Positions 31,400-41,416 of a stretch of DNA of 53,058 bases are shown here, in pieces. The notes beneath the pieces are model-generated. The model saw only the letters and a program-made list of their open reading frames with translations. It made no database searches and had not been told where the DNA came from. This stretch comes from Clostridiales bacterium (GTDB lineage: Bacteria; Bacillota; Clostridia; Peptostreptococcales; Anaerovoracaceae). Location of the stretch: assembly GCA_009782285.1 (NCBI GenBank), contig WRJK01000005.1, positions 1 to 53,058 of the forward strand, in the 5' to 3' direction. The position numbers were made by a program, and so were the translations under genes. The first letter of the stretch is position 1; the number at the start of each line of letters is the position of its first letter.

Positions 31400-33079
31400 T
31401 CAAAACAGCCCCGATATCTTCCCTGTGTTGTCCACGTCGATCTTTTCAGCCGCCGGCAGCTTCGGGAGCCCCGGCATGGTCATAATTTCGCCGGTCAGCG
31501 CCACCACGAACCCCGCGCCAGCCGAAACCTTTGCGTTCCTCACCGCAATGTTGAACCCTTTCGGCGCACCGAGCTTCTTCTGGTCGTCAGACAGTGAATA
31601 CTGCGTCTTAGCCATGCAGACTGGGAACTTCCCAAACCCCAGGCTTTCAAGCTTGTCGAGCTCCTTTACTGCCGTTGGCGCAAAATCCACGCCGTCCGCG
31701 CCGTAAACGTTTTTCGCTATCGCGGTGATTTTTTCCCTGAGCGTCAGGTCTTCGTCGTAGGCAAACTTAAAGCTTGACATGTTGCCGTCGATTATCCGCA
31801 GCACTTCGTTTGCCAAGTCTATGCCGCCTTCGCCGCCTTTGCCCCAGACTTCCGACAAGGCGACGTTTGCGCCGTATTCCTTGCATTTTTCCCGTATGAG
31901 TTCAAGTTCTGCTTCCGAGTCGTCCGGGAACCTGTTAATTGCCACAACAGACGCAAGGCCAAAGTTCTTGCTCATGTTCTCAATGTGCTTGAGCAGGTTC
32001 GGAAGGCCGGTTTCAAGCGCCGCAAGGTTTTCTGTAGCGAGGTCCGCTTTTGCCACTCCCCCGTGGTGCTTGAGCGCCCGGACAGTAGCGACGATAACGC
32101 AAGCCGAAGGTTTTATCCCTGCAATCCTGCACTTGATGTCGCAGAATTTCTCTGCGCCAAGATCTGCGCCGAAGCCCGCTTCCGTGACTACGTAATCAGC
32201 CAGCTTCAGGCCCATCCTAGTTGCCATGATGCTGTTGCACCCATGTGCTATGTTCGCAAAAGGCCCGCCGTGCACGAAGGACGGGGTATGTTCAAGTGTC
32301 TGTACAAGGTTCGGCTTTAGCGCGTCTTTGAGGAGGGCAGCCATTGCGCCGTGGGCGTTCAGCTCCCCTGCCGTGACTGGCTTTTCGTCCCTGGTGTACC
32401 CGACTATAATTTTCTTCAAATTTTCCTTCAGATGGTCGATGTTCTTTGAGAGGCACAGGATCGCCATTATTTCCGAAGCCACCGTAATGTCGTACCCGTC
32501 TTCACGAGGCACGCCGTTGGTGCGGCCGCCCAGCCCGTCCACTACAAACCGAAGCTGCCTGTCGTTCATATCGACGCAGCGCTTCCACGTGATTTTGCGC
32601 GTATCCACGTTCAGGGCGTTCCCTTGGTAGATATGGTTGTCCAGCATCGCTGCAAGCAGGTTGTTGGCTGCCCCGATTGCGTGGAAATCGCCAGTGAAGT
32701 GCAAGTTTATGTCTTCCATTGGCACGACTTGGGCATACCCGCCCCCGGCAGCGCCGCCCTTTATGCCAAACACTGGCCCCAGCGATGGCTCGCGTAGCGC
32801 CAAGATGACTTTTTTGCCAAGTTTGTGCAGGGCGTCAGCCAGCCCGACGCTGGTCGTCGTCTTCCCTTCCCCCGCCGGAGTCGGCGTTATGGCCGTCACG
32901 AGAATCAGCTTGCCGTCCGGCTTGTCCTTCATCTCGTCCAAAAGGCCGTAGTCCACTTTTGCCTTGTACTTTCCGTAGTGCTCCAGCTCGTCCGCCGTAA
33001 GGCCTATCTGTTCAGCTATCCTCTCGATAGGTTCCATCTGTGTGCCTTGCGCAATTTCGATGTCGCTTTTGTAACCCAT
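31400..33079 (-). CDS. fhs: formate-tetrahydrofolate ligase
   Basis: 559 residues, the usual length. It ligates formate to THF using ATP, the entry step of the methyl branch of the Wood-Ljungdahl pathway. Seen: the N-terminus [19 protein letters not shown]-loop [47 protein letters not shown] and [16 protein letters not shown] 33079 follows AAGGAGG; the frame to 33178 is unsupported. A 58-base gap separates it from flxA, the largest within the operon, so an internal promoter or processing site is possible. Confidence 0.97.
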   Translation of the reverse strand: MGYKSDIEIAQGTQMEPIERIAEQIGLTADELEHYGKYKAKVDYGLLDEMKDKPDGKLILVTAITPTPAGEGKTTTSVGLADALHKLGKKVILALREPSLGPVFGIKGGAAGGGYAQVVPMEDINLHFTGDFHAIGAANNLLAAMLDNHIYQGNALNVDTRKITWKRCVDMNDRQLRFVVDGLGGRTNGVPREDGYDITVASEIMAILCLSKNIDHLKENLKKIIVGYTRDEKPVTAGELNAHGAMAALLKDALKPNLVQTLEHTPSFVHGGPFANIAHGCNSIMATRMGLKLADYVVTEAGFGADLGAEKFCDIKCRIAGIKPSACVIVATVRALKHHGGVAKADLATENLAALETGLPNLLKHIENMSKNFGLASVVAINRFPDDSEAELELIREKCKEYGANVALSEVWGKGGEGGIDLANEVLRIIDGNMSSFKFAYDEDLTLREKITAIAKNVYGADGVDFAPTAVKELDKLESLGFGKFPVCMAKTQYSLSDDQKKLGAPKGFNIAVRNAKVSAGAGFVVALTGEIMTMPGLPKLPAAEKIDVDNTGKISGLF

Positions 33080-33137
33080 TAACGAATCCTCCTTAAAAAT
33101 TAGATGTATTGTTAACAACAAACGTTTATAACCAAAA

Positions 33138-33974
33138 TCAATACTCGGTGGGCATTTTCGCCAGTTCAGCCATGCCAAACACTGGGCCGTCGACGCATAC
33201 GTACTGCTTTCCGATGTTGCATTTGCCGCATTTGCCCACGCCGCAAGTCATTCGCATTTCCAAAGTGGTGTACAGCCTCTCAATCGGCAGCCCCAATTCG
33301 GTCAAGCTAGCCTGCACCGCCTTGATCATTACAGGCGGTCCGCAGAGTATGGCGTACATGTTGCTGAAATCAAGCTTCATTTCCTTGACTAGGTTGTGGG
33401 GGAACCCGACTTTTTCATTCCAGCCCGGCTCGGGGTTGTCGATGGTCAGGTCGACGGCGGTATCAGCAGTGGCTTTCCATTCTCCGTACTCGTAGGCGAA
33501 TATATGGTCCTTGCTGGTCCTTGCTGCCAGAAGCATGTTGATTTTCCCGTACTTTGACCTGTTTTGACCGTCTAGGGCATACAGGATGAACGGCCTGAGC
33601 GGCGCGAGGCCGAGGCCGCCTGCCACGAAGAACAGGTCGCTCCCTTCCATCCCCTCAAGGGGGAACGTGTTTCCGAAAGGCCCCCTGATCCAAACAAAGT
33701 CGCCGATGCGCAGCGAATGAATCATGTCAGTGACTTTCCCGGTCCGTTTTACCGTAATTTCGTAATACCCCTTTTCCAAGGGCGAGGAAGCGAACCCAAA
33801 GGGGCACTCCCCGATGCCAGGAACGGAGAATTCCACAAACTGGCCCGGCAGAAAAACCATCGGCGTCCCGTCTGCAGCCCTCAATTTGAACGTTTTGACG
33901 TCAAGTTCGTCAGAAAACGTTTCCTGCACTATGTCAATTATCTCGGTTTTTACCGGCAGGTACGGATTGTTCAC
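33138..33974 (-). CDS. flxA: FlxA-type NAD(P)H/FAD oxidoreductase subunit
   Basis: 278 residues of the ferredoxin-NADP reductase superfamily, AsrB/HydG type: FAD-binding barrel with [23 protein letters not shown](P) domain with [15 protein letters not shown] and [13 protein letters not shown], and a C-terminal 2Fe-2S cysteine set ([19 protein letters not shown]). In Flx-Hdr complexes the FlxA subunit oxidises NADH and passes electrons through FlxBC to an MvhD-like domain and HdrA. The GTG at 33974 overlaps the flxB stop (GTGA) and has GGAGGTG before it. Confidence 0.88.
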   Translation of the reverse strand: MNNPYLPVKTEIIDIVQETFSDELDVKTFKLRAADGTPMVFLPGQFVEFSVPGIGECPFGFASSPLEKGYYEITVKRTGKVTDMIHSLRIGDFVWIRGPFGNTFPLEGMEGSDLFFVAGGLGLAPLRPFILYALDGQNRSKYGKINMLLAARTSKDHIFAYEYGEWKATADTAVDLTIDNPEPGWNEKVGFPHNLVKEMKLDFSNMYAILCGPPVMIKAVQASLTELGLPIERLYTTLEMRMTCGVGKCGKCNIGKQYVCVDGPVFGMAELAKMPTEY

Positions 33975-34975
33975 GGCAGCACCTCCATAATGCTTTCAAC
34001 TACTTTTTTGATGTTCATGCCTGCAGGGCAGCTCCTGATGCACCTGCCGCAGCCTGTGCATGCGGTGTACCCGAAAATCTTGTTTATGTACAGGTACTTG
34101 TGCAGGACCCGCTGGCGGAACCTTTCTTTGACAGAAGCCCTCGGGTTGTGGCCTGATGCGTGCAGGGTGAACTGAGGGTACATGCAGCTGTCCCAGCACC
34201 TGTACCGCTTCGTCTCGTTGAATCCGGAGACGTCCTTGAAGTCAAAGCAGTGGCACGAGGGGCATATGAACGTGCACATGCCGCAGCCTTGGCAAATTTC
34301 AGTCGCCTTTTCCCAATCGATGATGTCGAAAAGCTCCCTGTCCTCGATGTTTTTGTCCAGCTCCAGCTTCTTTATGCCAGCAGCGGGCGTTTCTGCAGTT
34401 CTCTCAGCCGCTTCGATGCCTTTTGTTTCGTCAAACCCGGAAAGCAGCCCCCTCCCTTTGTCTGATAGGCACGTAACTGTGTAGCCGCTGCCGCCTTCGT
34501 CTTCGTGCAGCATGATGTCGCTGAAATCGGAGAACGTTCTGTCAAAGCCTCTTTCTGCGCAGAAGCAGCCGGGTTTTTCATTTGCGCAGCCCACTGCTAT
34601 CAAAACGCTGCTTTCAAAGCGCCTCATAAAGAAGGGGTCTTGGAACTTTCCATCCGTTAGCACGGCGTGAAGCACTCGCAGGGCCTCGGCGTCGCAGGGT
34701 TTCGCGCCGAATACGACTGTTTTTTTGTCGTATTCGCTTTCCAAAACGTCCCCCTCCAAAAATGTCATCAGGTTTTCTGTCTGCGGCATGAACGCTTCTT
34801 TTGGGGATTTGTACGGAATGTCGTCGCTTATGACTATCTTTTCGGCATCGGTGACTGTCACGAAGTCCAGCACTTTGCCGTTCCATACCGGCGCAAGCAG
34901 CAAGACGTCTTCTGCCGCCGCAAGCCTCTTCAGTATTTTATTCAGGGTTTCTTTTGAAATGAAGCTGCTACTCAT
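33971..34975 (-). CDS. flxB: FlxB-type 4Fe-4S subunit
   Basis: 334 residues, AsrA-like. The C-terminal third has two tetra-cysteine clusters: CQGCGMCTFICPSCHCFD and, near the end, CTGCGRCIRSCPAGMNIKK. The N-terminal part (KPCDAEALRVLHAVL, CFCAERGFD) matches this family. It should relay electrons between FlxA and FlxC. ATG 34975 overlaps the flxC stop by eight bases and is nine bases after a G-run; a GTG at 34984 is an alternative. Confidence 0.83.
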   Translation of the reverse strand: MSSSFISKETLNKILKRLAAAEDVLLLAPVWNGKVLDFVTVTDAEKIVISDDIPYKSPKEAFMPQTENLMTFLEGDVLESEYDKKTVVFGAKPCDAEALRVLHAVLTDGKFQDPFFMRRFESSVLIAVGCANEKPGCFCAERGFDRTFSDFSDIMLHEDEGGSGYTVTCLSDKGRGLLSGFDETKGIEAAERTAETPAAGIKKLELDKNIEDRELFDIIDWEKATEICQGCGMCTFICPSCHCFDFKDVSGFNETKRYRCWDSCMYPQFTLHASGHNPRASVKERFRQRVLHKYLYINKIFGYTACTGCGRCIRSCPAGMNIKKVVESIMEVLP

Positions 34976-35825
34976 GGTCGTCACCCCCCAAAAAGCCTAT
35001 CTCCCGGTCGTTTGCGTCGTATGAAGCCATGACAGGATCCGCTTCAGTATCAAACCCCGCCCGGAATCCGTACATGTCTTCAACGAACCCAGTCGCTTCC
35101 CTTATAAGGTAACGCACGTCCACGCCGGAAGCGCACACCCTTTCGCATGCGCCGCATTCCACGCACCTGCCCGCCAGATGCGCCGCCCGCCCAAGGTGGT
35201 ACATCATCTTCGCGCTTTGCCCCGGCTCTGCCGGCTGCCAGTTCGGAACGCCCCTGTCCATGAAGCACACCGGGCAGTAGCAGCCGCAGCAGGCCTGCCT
35301 GCATGAATAGCACAGGATGCATTTGCCGATCTCTTTCTGGAATTTGCCGAAATCCCCGGTCATGCCGCCTGGTTCTTCTATTTTGGTGCTGCTTTTGTCT
35401 GGTAAATCAGGGTTTTCTACCCTGACGTCGTACACCGGCGGCGTTTTAACGCTGCATTCTGCGCACCACGGAAGCTTTTCACCATCGCTGCCGGCCATGC
35501 CCTCGCAATCCACGCCTATTATGTATACATTCTCCCGGTTGAGCTGGTTTTCAGCAATGTAGTTGACGATTCCGCGCACGTCGCAGGGTTTTGCCACAAC
35601 CCCGGTTTTCTTGTCCCTCTTATCGTAGGCGTACGTGCAGAGGTTTGCCACGCAACGCTGATCCCAGCAAAGGGCGTCCGCCTCCTCAGGCTTTCCGCAC
35701 ATGCAGGGGATTCGCGCACCGTCAATGCCGCCTTCTGCATAGCCGATAACTGTGTCAACCGTGCCTTTTTCCAGCAAGTCTTTGCATATTTCCTTTATCT
35801 TACCCCTCTGGGCATCAAAACTCAT
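34968..35825 (-). CDS. flxC: FlxC-type Fe-S subunit
   Basis: 285 residues rich in cysteine: an N-terminal CMCGKPEEADALCWDQRC, then KCILCYSCRQACCGCYCPVC and CVECGACERVCASGVD, i.e. at least two 4Fe-4S clusters. It matches the third Flx subunit found beside hdrABC in anaerobes. It starts five bases after the HdrA-MvhD stop with GAGAGG as ribosome site. The separate flxD (MvhD) gene is missing because an MvhD domain is fused to the preceding protein. Confidence 0.8.
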   Translation of the reverse strand: MSFDAQRGKIKEICKDLLEKGTVDTVIGYAEGGIDGARIPCMCGKPEEADALCWDQRCVANLCTYAYDKRDKKTGVVAKPCDVRGIVNYIAENQLNRENVYIIGVDCEGMAGSDGEKLPWCAECSVKTPPVYDVRVENPDLPDKSSTKIEEPGGMTGDFGKFQKEIGKCILCYSCRQACCGCYCPVCFMDRGVPNWQPAEPGQSAKMMYHLGRAAHLAGRCVECGACERVCASGVDVRYLIREATGFVEDMYGFRAGFDTEADPVMASYDANDREIGFLGGDDHE

Positions 35826-35829
35826 ACCG

Positions 35830-38800
35830 TTACCTCTCTTCTCGGCAGCTGCCTGCAGGCAGAACTGGCTGCCCGCTCGTGGGAACCTGGCCCAGCTTTT
35901 CCACTTTTTCAGTAACTTCCTTTACTACTTCGGCGAACCTGCCGCCTTCCGACGCGGACACCCACGTGAAATGCACCCGATCCGGGTTTACCCCCGCTGT
36001 TTCAAGCAGCTTCTTGAGCACAGTGAACCTGCGCCTGGCGTACATGTTGCCTGTTAAGTAATGGCAGTCGCCGGGGTGGCAGCCTGACACCATGACGCCG
36101 TCAGCGCCTTCTGTCAGTGCTTTGATGATGTACGCAGGGTTGATCCTGCCGGAGCAGGGGACCCTTATCACCCTTATGTTGGGCGGGTACTGCATACGCC
36201 CCGTCCCTGCCAAATCCGCGCCGGCGTAGCTGCACCAGTTGCACAGGAAGGCGATAATTTTTGGTTCCCAGCCCTTTTTCGCTTCCACGTCGCCGCGAAG
36301 CAGGTATTCTATCTCGTTTATGACCTGCATGTCCGAGAAGCCGCCAACGTCAATAGCCCCGCAGCGACAGTTCGCTGCACATGTCCCGCAGCCTTTGCAG
36401 AGCACGTCGTTGAGCACGGCTTTCTTTGCCGCCTTTCCTCTTATCAGAAGCTCCTCCACCGTTATGGCCTTGTATGCGCAAACCTTTTCGCAAGCGCCGC
36501 AGCCAACGCAGAGGTCCTTGTCGACTGCTGCAATAGCCCCCTCTGATTCAAGGAATTCCTTTGATATGACTGTTCCCGCCCTTGCAGCGGCAGCCTTGCC
36601 CTGCACAATCGACTCTCTCAAGTTCTTGGGGTTGTGAGCAAGTCCGCATAGGTAGACCCCCTCGGTGGCGAAATCCACAGGGCGCAGCTTCACATGGGCT
36701 TCAAGGAAGAACCCTTCCTGCGTCATAGGCACCTTGAGCATCTGGGCGATGGCCTTGTTTTCCTCTGTGTCCGGCTCTATCGCGCTGGCAAGCAGCAGCA
36801 AGTCTGCCCTGTACGCCACATCCCTTGAAAGCAGCGGGTCTTTTGCGCTGACCTCAACGAAACCCTCCATTTGGGCAACAGCAGGCTTTGCATCGTCTTC
36901 ATACCGCACGAACTGTACGCCCATCTGCCTCGCCCGCCTGTAGAAGGTTTCCGAAAGGCCGTATGACCTAATCTCCCTGTATAGCACCGTGACGTTGATG
37001 TCACTGTTGTATTCCTTTATAATAATCGCATTTTTGATAGACTGGCTGCAGCAAACCCTGCTGCAATACGGGTTGCTTTCGTCGCGGGAACCTGCGCAGA
37101 GCACCATCACCACATCTTTGATCCCCGAAAGGCAGCCTTCGCCGTTTTTAAGCCTCTTCTCGAATTCGAGCTGCGTCGCCACGTTTGGGCTCTTTCCATA
37201 TAGGTAGGCATCTGGTTTCTTTTCCGACGCCCCAACGGCAACGACTACAACGCCGTGCTCTATCTTTGTTGCGCTCTCTGCCTCCCGGCAGTCTTCTGCG
37301 CTGCCTGCCGGCGCATCGCCTTCGGCTTCCGCTCCGGGCTGTCCCAACGCCTCTATCAGAGTTGTAAAATTGCCAACAAAGCCGCTGATGTCCTTTATCT
37401 TCGAATTAAGGTGCACCGTGATGTTCGGATCCTCCTCCGCGTCCCTAATGAAGCCCGCAAGATAACCCCCGGCTGGGCGCCCGAAAAGGGTGGTGCTTAG
37501 GCTTCTGGCATTGCCGCCCAGTCCCCCCGTCTTTTCAACGATGTGAACGCTGTAGCCCATGCCGGATAGTTCAAGGGCCGAAGACAGGCCGGCTGCTCCG
37601 CCGCCTATCACCAAGGCCGCCTTGTTGACGTCAAGCCTTTTCCTTGTGAGCTGTTTTGCGTAAACGGCTTTCCCCACTGCCATCCTGACCAGCTCCTTGG
37701 CTTTGAACGTGGCCGCTTTTGCGTCTTCCATATGAACCCATGAACACTGGTCCCTGATATTTGCCATTGTGAGCAGGTAAGGGTTTAGCCCCGCCTTTTG
37801 CAGGACGCTTTGAAACAGCGGTTCGTGAGTCCTAGGCGTACAGGAAGCCACTACTATCCGGTTCAGGCTGTGTTCCTTGATCCTGTCCAGCATGACTGTC
37901 TGGAAATCCACCGAACAGGTGTAGAGCCCTTCCCCTGCAAATGTCACAAAAGGCAGCGTCTTCGCGTATTCGACGACTTCGCCCACCGAAAGGAACCCTC
38001 CGATGTTCACGCCGCAGTTGCAGACGAACACCCCTGTCCTGATAGGTTCCTTTGACACATCGCGCACCAGCGTTTCCACCTCTTCCCTGAAAAACGCAGG
38101 GTAGTCTTTGTACAAGTCGACGTCTGTATTGCTTGCAGCTTTTGCAGCAGCACCAGCCGCAGCACTGGCTTCTATTACGGTCTCTGGGATGTCCTTTGGC
38201 CCCGTCGCCGCACCGCAAGCCATTATGCCTGCCCGGGACGACTGCGGTGCTGACATTTCGCCTGTCCATATGAAACCGTGCCTGTCTGTTTTGACCTTCA
38301 GCTTGCTGCACAGCTCGATGTTTTCTTCCTTTGGCGCTATGCCCACTGACAGCACCACCATGTCGTATTCCGACTTGTGCACACTGCCGCCAGTGTCCGC
38401 ATGCCTTAGCAGGATGTTTCCCGTCGCTTTGTCCCTTTCTGTCTCGGCCACTCTGCTTCTTATGAAATTGATCCCGTATTTGGCTTTGGCCGAATCAACG
38501 TACTTGTCGAAATCCTTGCCGTAAGCCCTCATGTCCATGTAGTAGATGTCTATTTTTTCTGCTTCCGGCAAATGCTCTTTTGTTATTTCGGCCTCTTTCA
38601 CTGCGTACATGCAGCAGACAGCTGAACAGTAGTCGGCGCTGCACTGGTGGTCCCTTGAGCCTACGCACTGGATGAACGCAAGCCTCTTCGGGGGTTTTCC
38701 GTCTGAAGGCCTCTGAACGTGCCCGGCAAATGGGCCCGACGCCGACAGTATCCTCTCGTATTCAAGGCTTGTCACGACGTCTGCGTATTTCGAGTAGCCA

Positions 38801-39396
38801 AATTCGGCAGGTATTTCCGAAGACAAGTCATAGCCGGGCGCTAGCACGACTGCGCTGACAGGTATTTCGAAAACCTCTTCTGCCTGATCGTAGCAAACGG
38901 CTTTTGAGCGGCAGGCTTTTTCGCAAAGCCTGCAGTGGCGGCAGGCCGAATCGTCTATCACCGCCTTGTTCGGGACAGCTTGGGCGTATGGCTTGTACAC
39001 CGCTTTACGTTTTCCTATCTCCATGTCGAACTCGCTCTTCACCGAGACAGGGCAGACGCTTGTGCAGTCGCCGCAGCCTGTGCATTTTTCCTCGTCGATG
39101 TACCGCGGCCTTTTTCTCACTACCGCTGTAAAATCTGGTGCTTCCCCTCTTACCTCCACAAGTTCGCTCAATGTAAAAGTTTTCACCAGCGGATGGTTAT
39201 AGCAAGCTGTAACCTTGGGTGCTAGTATGCACGCTGAGCAGTCGTTGGTCGGAAAGGTCTTGTCAAGCTGAGCCATCCTGCCCCCGATGCTTGGGGAGCT
39301 TTCTACCAAGAATACCGGTATCCCCATATCCGCAAGGTCGGCTGCCGCCTGTATGCCTGCAATCCCCCCGCCTACTACCATTACCGGCTTTTTCAT
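35830..39396 (-). CDS. hdrA: HdrA-HdrA-MvhD fusion, flavin-based electron-bifurcation core
   Basis: 1188 residues. First HdrA-like module (about 1-425): GGGIAGIQAAADLADMG, two 4Fe-4S sets (CTGCGDCTSVCP, CRHCRLCEKAC) and FIQCVGSRDHQC. A second, full HdrA (about 450-970) follows: FVCNCGVNIGGFLSV, then IVVASCTPRTHEPLF, FAD motif VIGGGAAGLSSALELSGMG, and CAGSRDESNPYCSRVCC. Then come a dicluster ferredoxin (about 975-1030: CVGCGACEKVC, CKGCGTCAANC) and an MvhD domain (about 1045-1165: FLCNWCSYAGAD, VPCSGRI, GCHPGDCHYLTGN). HdrA flavin splits electron pairs between high- and low-potential acceptors. The start overlaps hdrC by ATGA. No gap or frameshift is seen. Confidence 0.92.
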   Translation of the reverse strand: MKKPVMVVGGGIAGIQAAADLADMGIPVFLVESSPSIGGRMAQLDKTFPTNDCSACILAPKVTACYNHPLVKTFTLSELVEVRGEAPDFTAVVRKRPRYIDEEKCTGCGDCTSVCPVSVKSEFDMEIGKRKAVYKPYAQAVPNKAVIDDSACRHCRLCEKACRSKAVCYDQAEEVFEIPVSAVVLAPGYDLSSEIPAEFGYSKYADVVTSLEYERILSASGPFAGHVQRPSDGKPPKRLAFIQCVGSRDHQCSADYCSAVCCMYAVKEAEITKEHLPEAEKIDIYYMDMRAYGKDFDKYVDSAKAKYGINFIRSRVAETERDKATGNILLRHADTGGSVHKSEYDMVVLSVGIAPKEENIELCSKLKVKTDRHGFIWTGEMSAPQSSRAGIMACGAATGPKDIPETVIEASAAAGAAAKAASNTDVDLYKDYPAFFREEVETLVRDVSKEPIRTGVFVCNCGVNIGGFLSVGEVVEYAKTLPFVTFAGEGLYTCSVDFQTVMLDRIKEHSLNRIVVASCTPRTHEPLFQSVLQKAGLNPYLLTMANIRDQCSWVHMEDAKAATFKAKELVRMAVGKAVYAKQLTRKRLDVNKAALVIGGGAAGLSSALELSGMGYSVHIVEKTGGLGGNARSLSTTLFGRPAGGYLAGFIRDAEEDPNITVHLNSKIKDISGFVGNFTTLIEALGQPGAEAEGDAPAGSAEDCREAESATKIEHGVVVVAVGASEKKPDAYLYGKSPNVATQLEFEKRLKNGEGCLSGIKDVVMVLCAGSRDESNPYCSRVCCSQSIKNAIIIKEYNSDINVTVLYREIRSYGLSETFYRRARQMGVQFVRYEDDAKPAVAQMEGFVEVSAKDPLLSRDVAYRADLLLLASAIEPDTEENKAIAQMLKVPMTQEGFFLEAHVKLRPVDFATEGVYLCGLAHNPKNLRESIVQGKAAAARAGTVISKEFLESEGAIAAVDKDLCVGCGACEKVCAYKAITVEELLIRGKAAKKAVLNDVLCKGCGTCAANCRCGAIDVGGFSDMQVINEIEYLLRGDVEAKKGWEPKIIAFLCNWCSYAGADLAGTGRMQYPPNIRVIRVPCSGRINPAYIIKALTEGADGVMVSGCHPGDCHYLTGNMYARRRFTVLKKLLETAGVNPDRVHFTWVSASEGGRFAEVVKEVTEKVEKLGQVPTSGQPVLPAGSCREER

Positions 39397-39806
39397 TTGC
39401 TTCTCTCCTCGATTAATTCGTTTACTTTTTCAAGCCTTTGCACTCTGGCGTCGTAGTCGGCTTTTTCGACCGCAGCTGCAAAGCTTTCGTCAAACATTCC
39501 CTCTTTCACCGCAATCAAGCGCAGCGCCCTTACCACATCGGCAAAACGGACGTCCTGGGGGCAGTGGGACACGCAAGTGTGGCACTGGTAGCATTTCCAA
39601 ATTTCGCTGGAGTTTAACAGTTCGTCCCTCATTCCAAGCAGTATCTTGCGCATGATGTTCCTTGGGTTGTAGCCCGGCTCGATCTCGCTTATCGGGCACC
39701 CTGCGGTGCATGTCCCGCACAGGAAGCAGTTCAGCACACGCTCGCCGCCCGGCTGCGAAGCCACCTCTTTTTTAAAACTCTGTTCAAAATTCTTGATCTG
39801 GCTCAT
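39393..39806 (-). CDS. hdrC: HdrC-like 4Fe-4S subunit
   Basis: 137 residues with the HdrC two-cluster pattern CFLCGTCTAGCPISEIEPGY and CYQCHTCVSHCPQDVRF. In heterodisulfide reductases HdrC wires HdrA to the catalytic HdrB; here no hdrB follows, and the next genes are hdrA and, upstream, metF. ATG 39806 has GGAGAGG. Inferred role: electron wire between the HdrA core and MetF/MetV. Confidence 0.9.
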   Translation of the reverse strand: MSQIKNFEQSFKKEVASQPGGERVLNCFLCGTCTAGCPISEIEPGYNPRNIMRKILLGMRDELLNSSEIWKCYQCHTCVSHCPQDVRFADVVRALRLIAVKEGMFDESFAAAVEKADYDARVQRLEKVNELIEERSK

Positions 39807-39819
39807 TTTTCGCCTCTCC

Positions 39820-40746
39820 TTATTCTATGACTGGCCTTGGCAGGAATCCGGATTTTTCAACGAGAGTCTGCACTATGCTCTCCCACCCGATGGCCATTAT
39901 GTGTATACCGCTTACACCTTCGACTTTGCGAAGCTGCGCGATCAGGTCCAGTGCGATGCTCACGCCCTCGCTGTCGTAGTTCCCCTGCCCTGCGGCCCTC
40001 ATCCTCTCGACAAGTGCGTCCGGCACGAGCATGCCAGGCACGAGCTGGGTCATTTCAATTGATTTTAGCGACTTGTTGACCACGATGCCGGCTATTATGT
40101 ATGCTTTTTTGTGAAGGTCCAGGCTCCTTACTTTTTCCATCCATTCCTCAAATTTCGCTACGTCGTAAATTGCCTGGGTTTGGACGAACTGGGCGCCGGC
40201 TCTTATCTTTTTCCTGAGCCTTATGAGCTGGAGCTCCTCTGGGTCGGCAAAGGGGTTGACCGTGGCGCCGAGGAAGAACTCCGCCGGGAACTTGCACTTG
40301 CTGCCACCCATGAATATGCCTTCCTCCTTCATCCTCCTCAAAGAGTCCAAAAGCTGGATCGAATCCACGTCGTACACGTTTTTCGATTGAGGATGGTTCC
40401 CGAAGCTCTGATGGTCCCCGGAAAGAATGAGCAGGTTTCTGAGACCCAGCGCGTACGCCCCCAAAAGGTCGCTCTGTATGGCTATCCTGTTCCTGTCCCT
40501 GCACGTCATCTGCACGACAGGCTCGACTCCGTTTATGCTTGCCAGGTACGACGCCGCAATGCTGGACATCCTCACCACAGCCGTCTGGTTGTCGGTAACG
40601 TTTGCCGAGTCGATTATTCCTTTGAGCTCGCTTGCCTTCTTGACCACGAAGTTCGCGTCGGCGCTCATCGGCGGCCCTATTTCGGCTGACACCGAGAATG
40701 CGCCTGATTCAAGTATTTTCTGCAAATTGCCTTTTTCGCCAGGCAT
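39820..40746 (-). CDS. metF: methylenetetrahydrofolate reductase MetF
   Basis: 308 residues, FAD TIM barrel. It reduces 5,10-methylene-THF to 5-methyl-THF. Seen: FSVSAEIGPPMSADANFVVK, SANVTDNQTAVVRMSS, MTCRDRNRIAIQSDLLGAYA, LLILSGDHQSFGNHP and FVQTQAIYDVAKFEEWM. As in acetogens with MetFV, it lacks a C-terminal extension and is partnered by MetV four bases upstream. Position among Hdr/Flx genes indicates that its electrons come through the complex instead of free NAD(P)H (inference). Confidence 0.95.
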   Translation of the reverse strand: MPGEKGNLQKILESGAFSVSAEIGPPMSADANFVVKKASELKGIIDSANVTDNQTAVVRMSSIAASYLASINGVEPVVQMTCRDRNRIAIQSDLLGAYALGLRNLLILSGDHQSFGNHPQSKNVYDVDSIQLLDSLRRMKEEGIFMGGSKCKFPAEFFLGATVNPFADPEELQLIRLRKKIRAGAQFVQTQAIYDVAKFEEWMEKVRSLDLHKKAYIIAGIVVNKSLKSIEMTQLVPGMLVPDALVERMRAAGQGNYDSEGVSIALDLIAQLRKVEGVSGIHIMAIGWESIVQTLVEKSGFLPRPVIE

Positions 40747-40750
40747 AACC

Positions 40751-41416
40751 TCACCTCACATCTTCACGTACTACGGACCTCGGCCCGCCGTCCCTGCTGG
40801 TCCGCCAATCCCTGATCTCGTTTATTTCGAGCAGCTCGTCCAGCCTGCCGAGCCGTTTCATCCTGTCGTAAATCAACTGCCACGCGCAGTCTGTATCCGG
40901 GTCTATCTCGCATGTTCCAGAAGACGAACCGCCGCAGGGGCCGTTGAAATTGCTCTTTGAGCACCTTGCCACAGGGCACACGCCGCCTGTTTTCGCAAGC
41001 ATGCAGTTGCCGCAGCCCTGGCACATTTCGGTCCAGTAGCCTATGTCCCTGTTCACTCCTATAAATTCTGTGTTCAGCCCGGGCAGCACCACCTTGTCGG
41101 GGAATTTCTCTGCCAAAAACTGCACCCCGGCTCCGCACCCCAAGGACAGTATGCACTCCGCACTGTCAAGCGCCTCCTCGTTTTCGTCGAGGAACTCCAT
41201 GTCGCACTGCCTTGTGGGCGTGGTGACAGACGTTTTAATGCATCTGCCGCGCGCCTTGGCCTCGATTTCGAGGGCGTCCGCCAGCCTTATCGCCTCTTTC
41301 TCGCCTCCCGACATGCAAACGGTGACGCATGTGCCGCATGCCGCTATGACTGCGGATTTGAAGCCCTCAAGGGACCCTATTATCTCGTCTATGCTTTTCT
41401 GTTCAGCAATTATCAT
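40751..41416 (-). CDS. metV: MetV, Fe-S partner of methylene-THF reductase
   Basis: 221 residues with the MetV (methylene-THF reductase C-terminal-like) cysteines: AACGTCVTVCMSGGEKEA, LSLGCGAGVQFLAEKFP, MCQGCGNCMLAKTGGVCP and FNGPCGGSSSGTCE. MetV binds Fe-S and supports MetF in acetogens such as Moorella. Its ATG lies 14 bases inside the end of the upstream gene with GGAGGTG as ribosome site; metF follows four bases later. Confidence 0.92.
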   Translation of the reverse strand: MIIAEQKSIDEIIGSLEGFKSAVIAACGTCVTVCMSGGEKEAIRLADALEIEAKARGRCIKTSVTTPTRQCDMEFLDENEEALDSAECILSLGCGAGVQFLAEKFPDKVVLPGLNTEFIGVNRDIGYWTEMCQGCGNCMLAKTGGVCPVARCSKSNFNGPCGGSSSGTCEIDPDTDCAWQLIYDRMKRLGRLDELLEINEIRDWRTSRDGGPRSVVREDVR

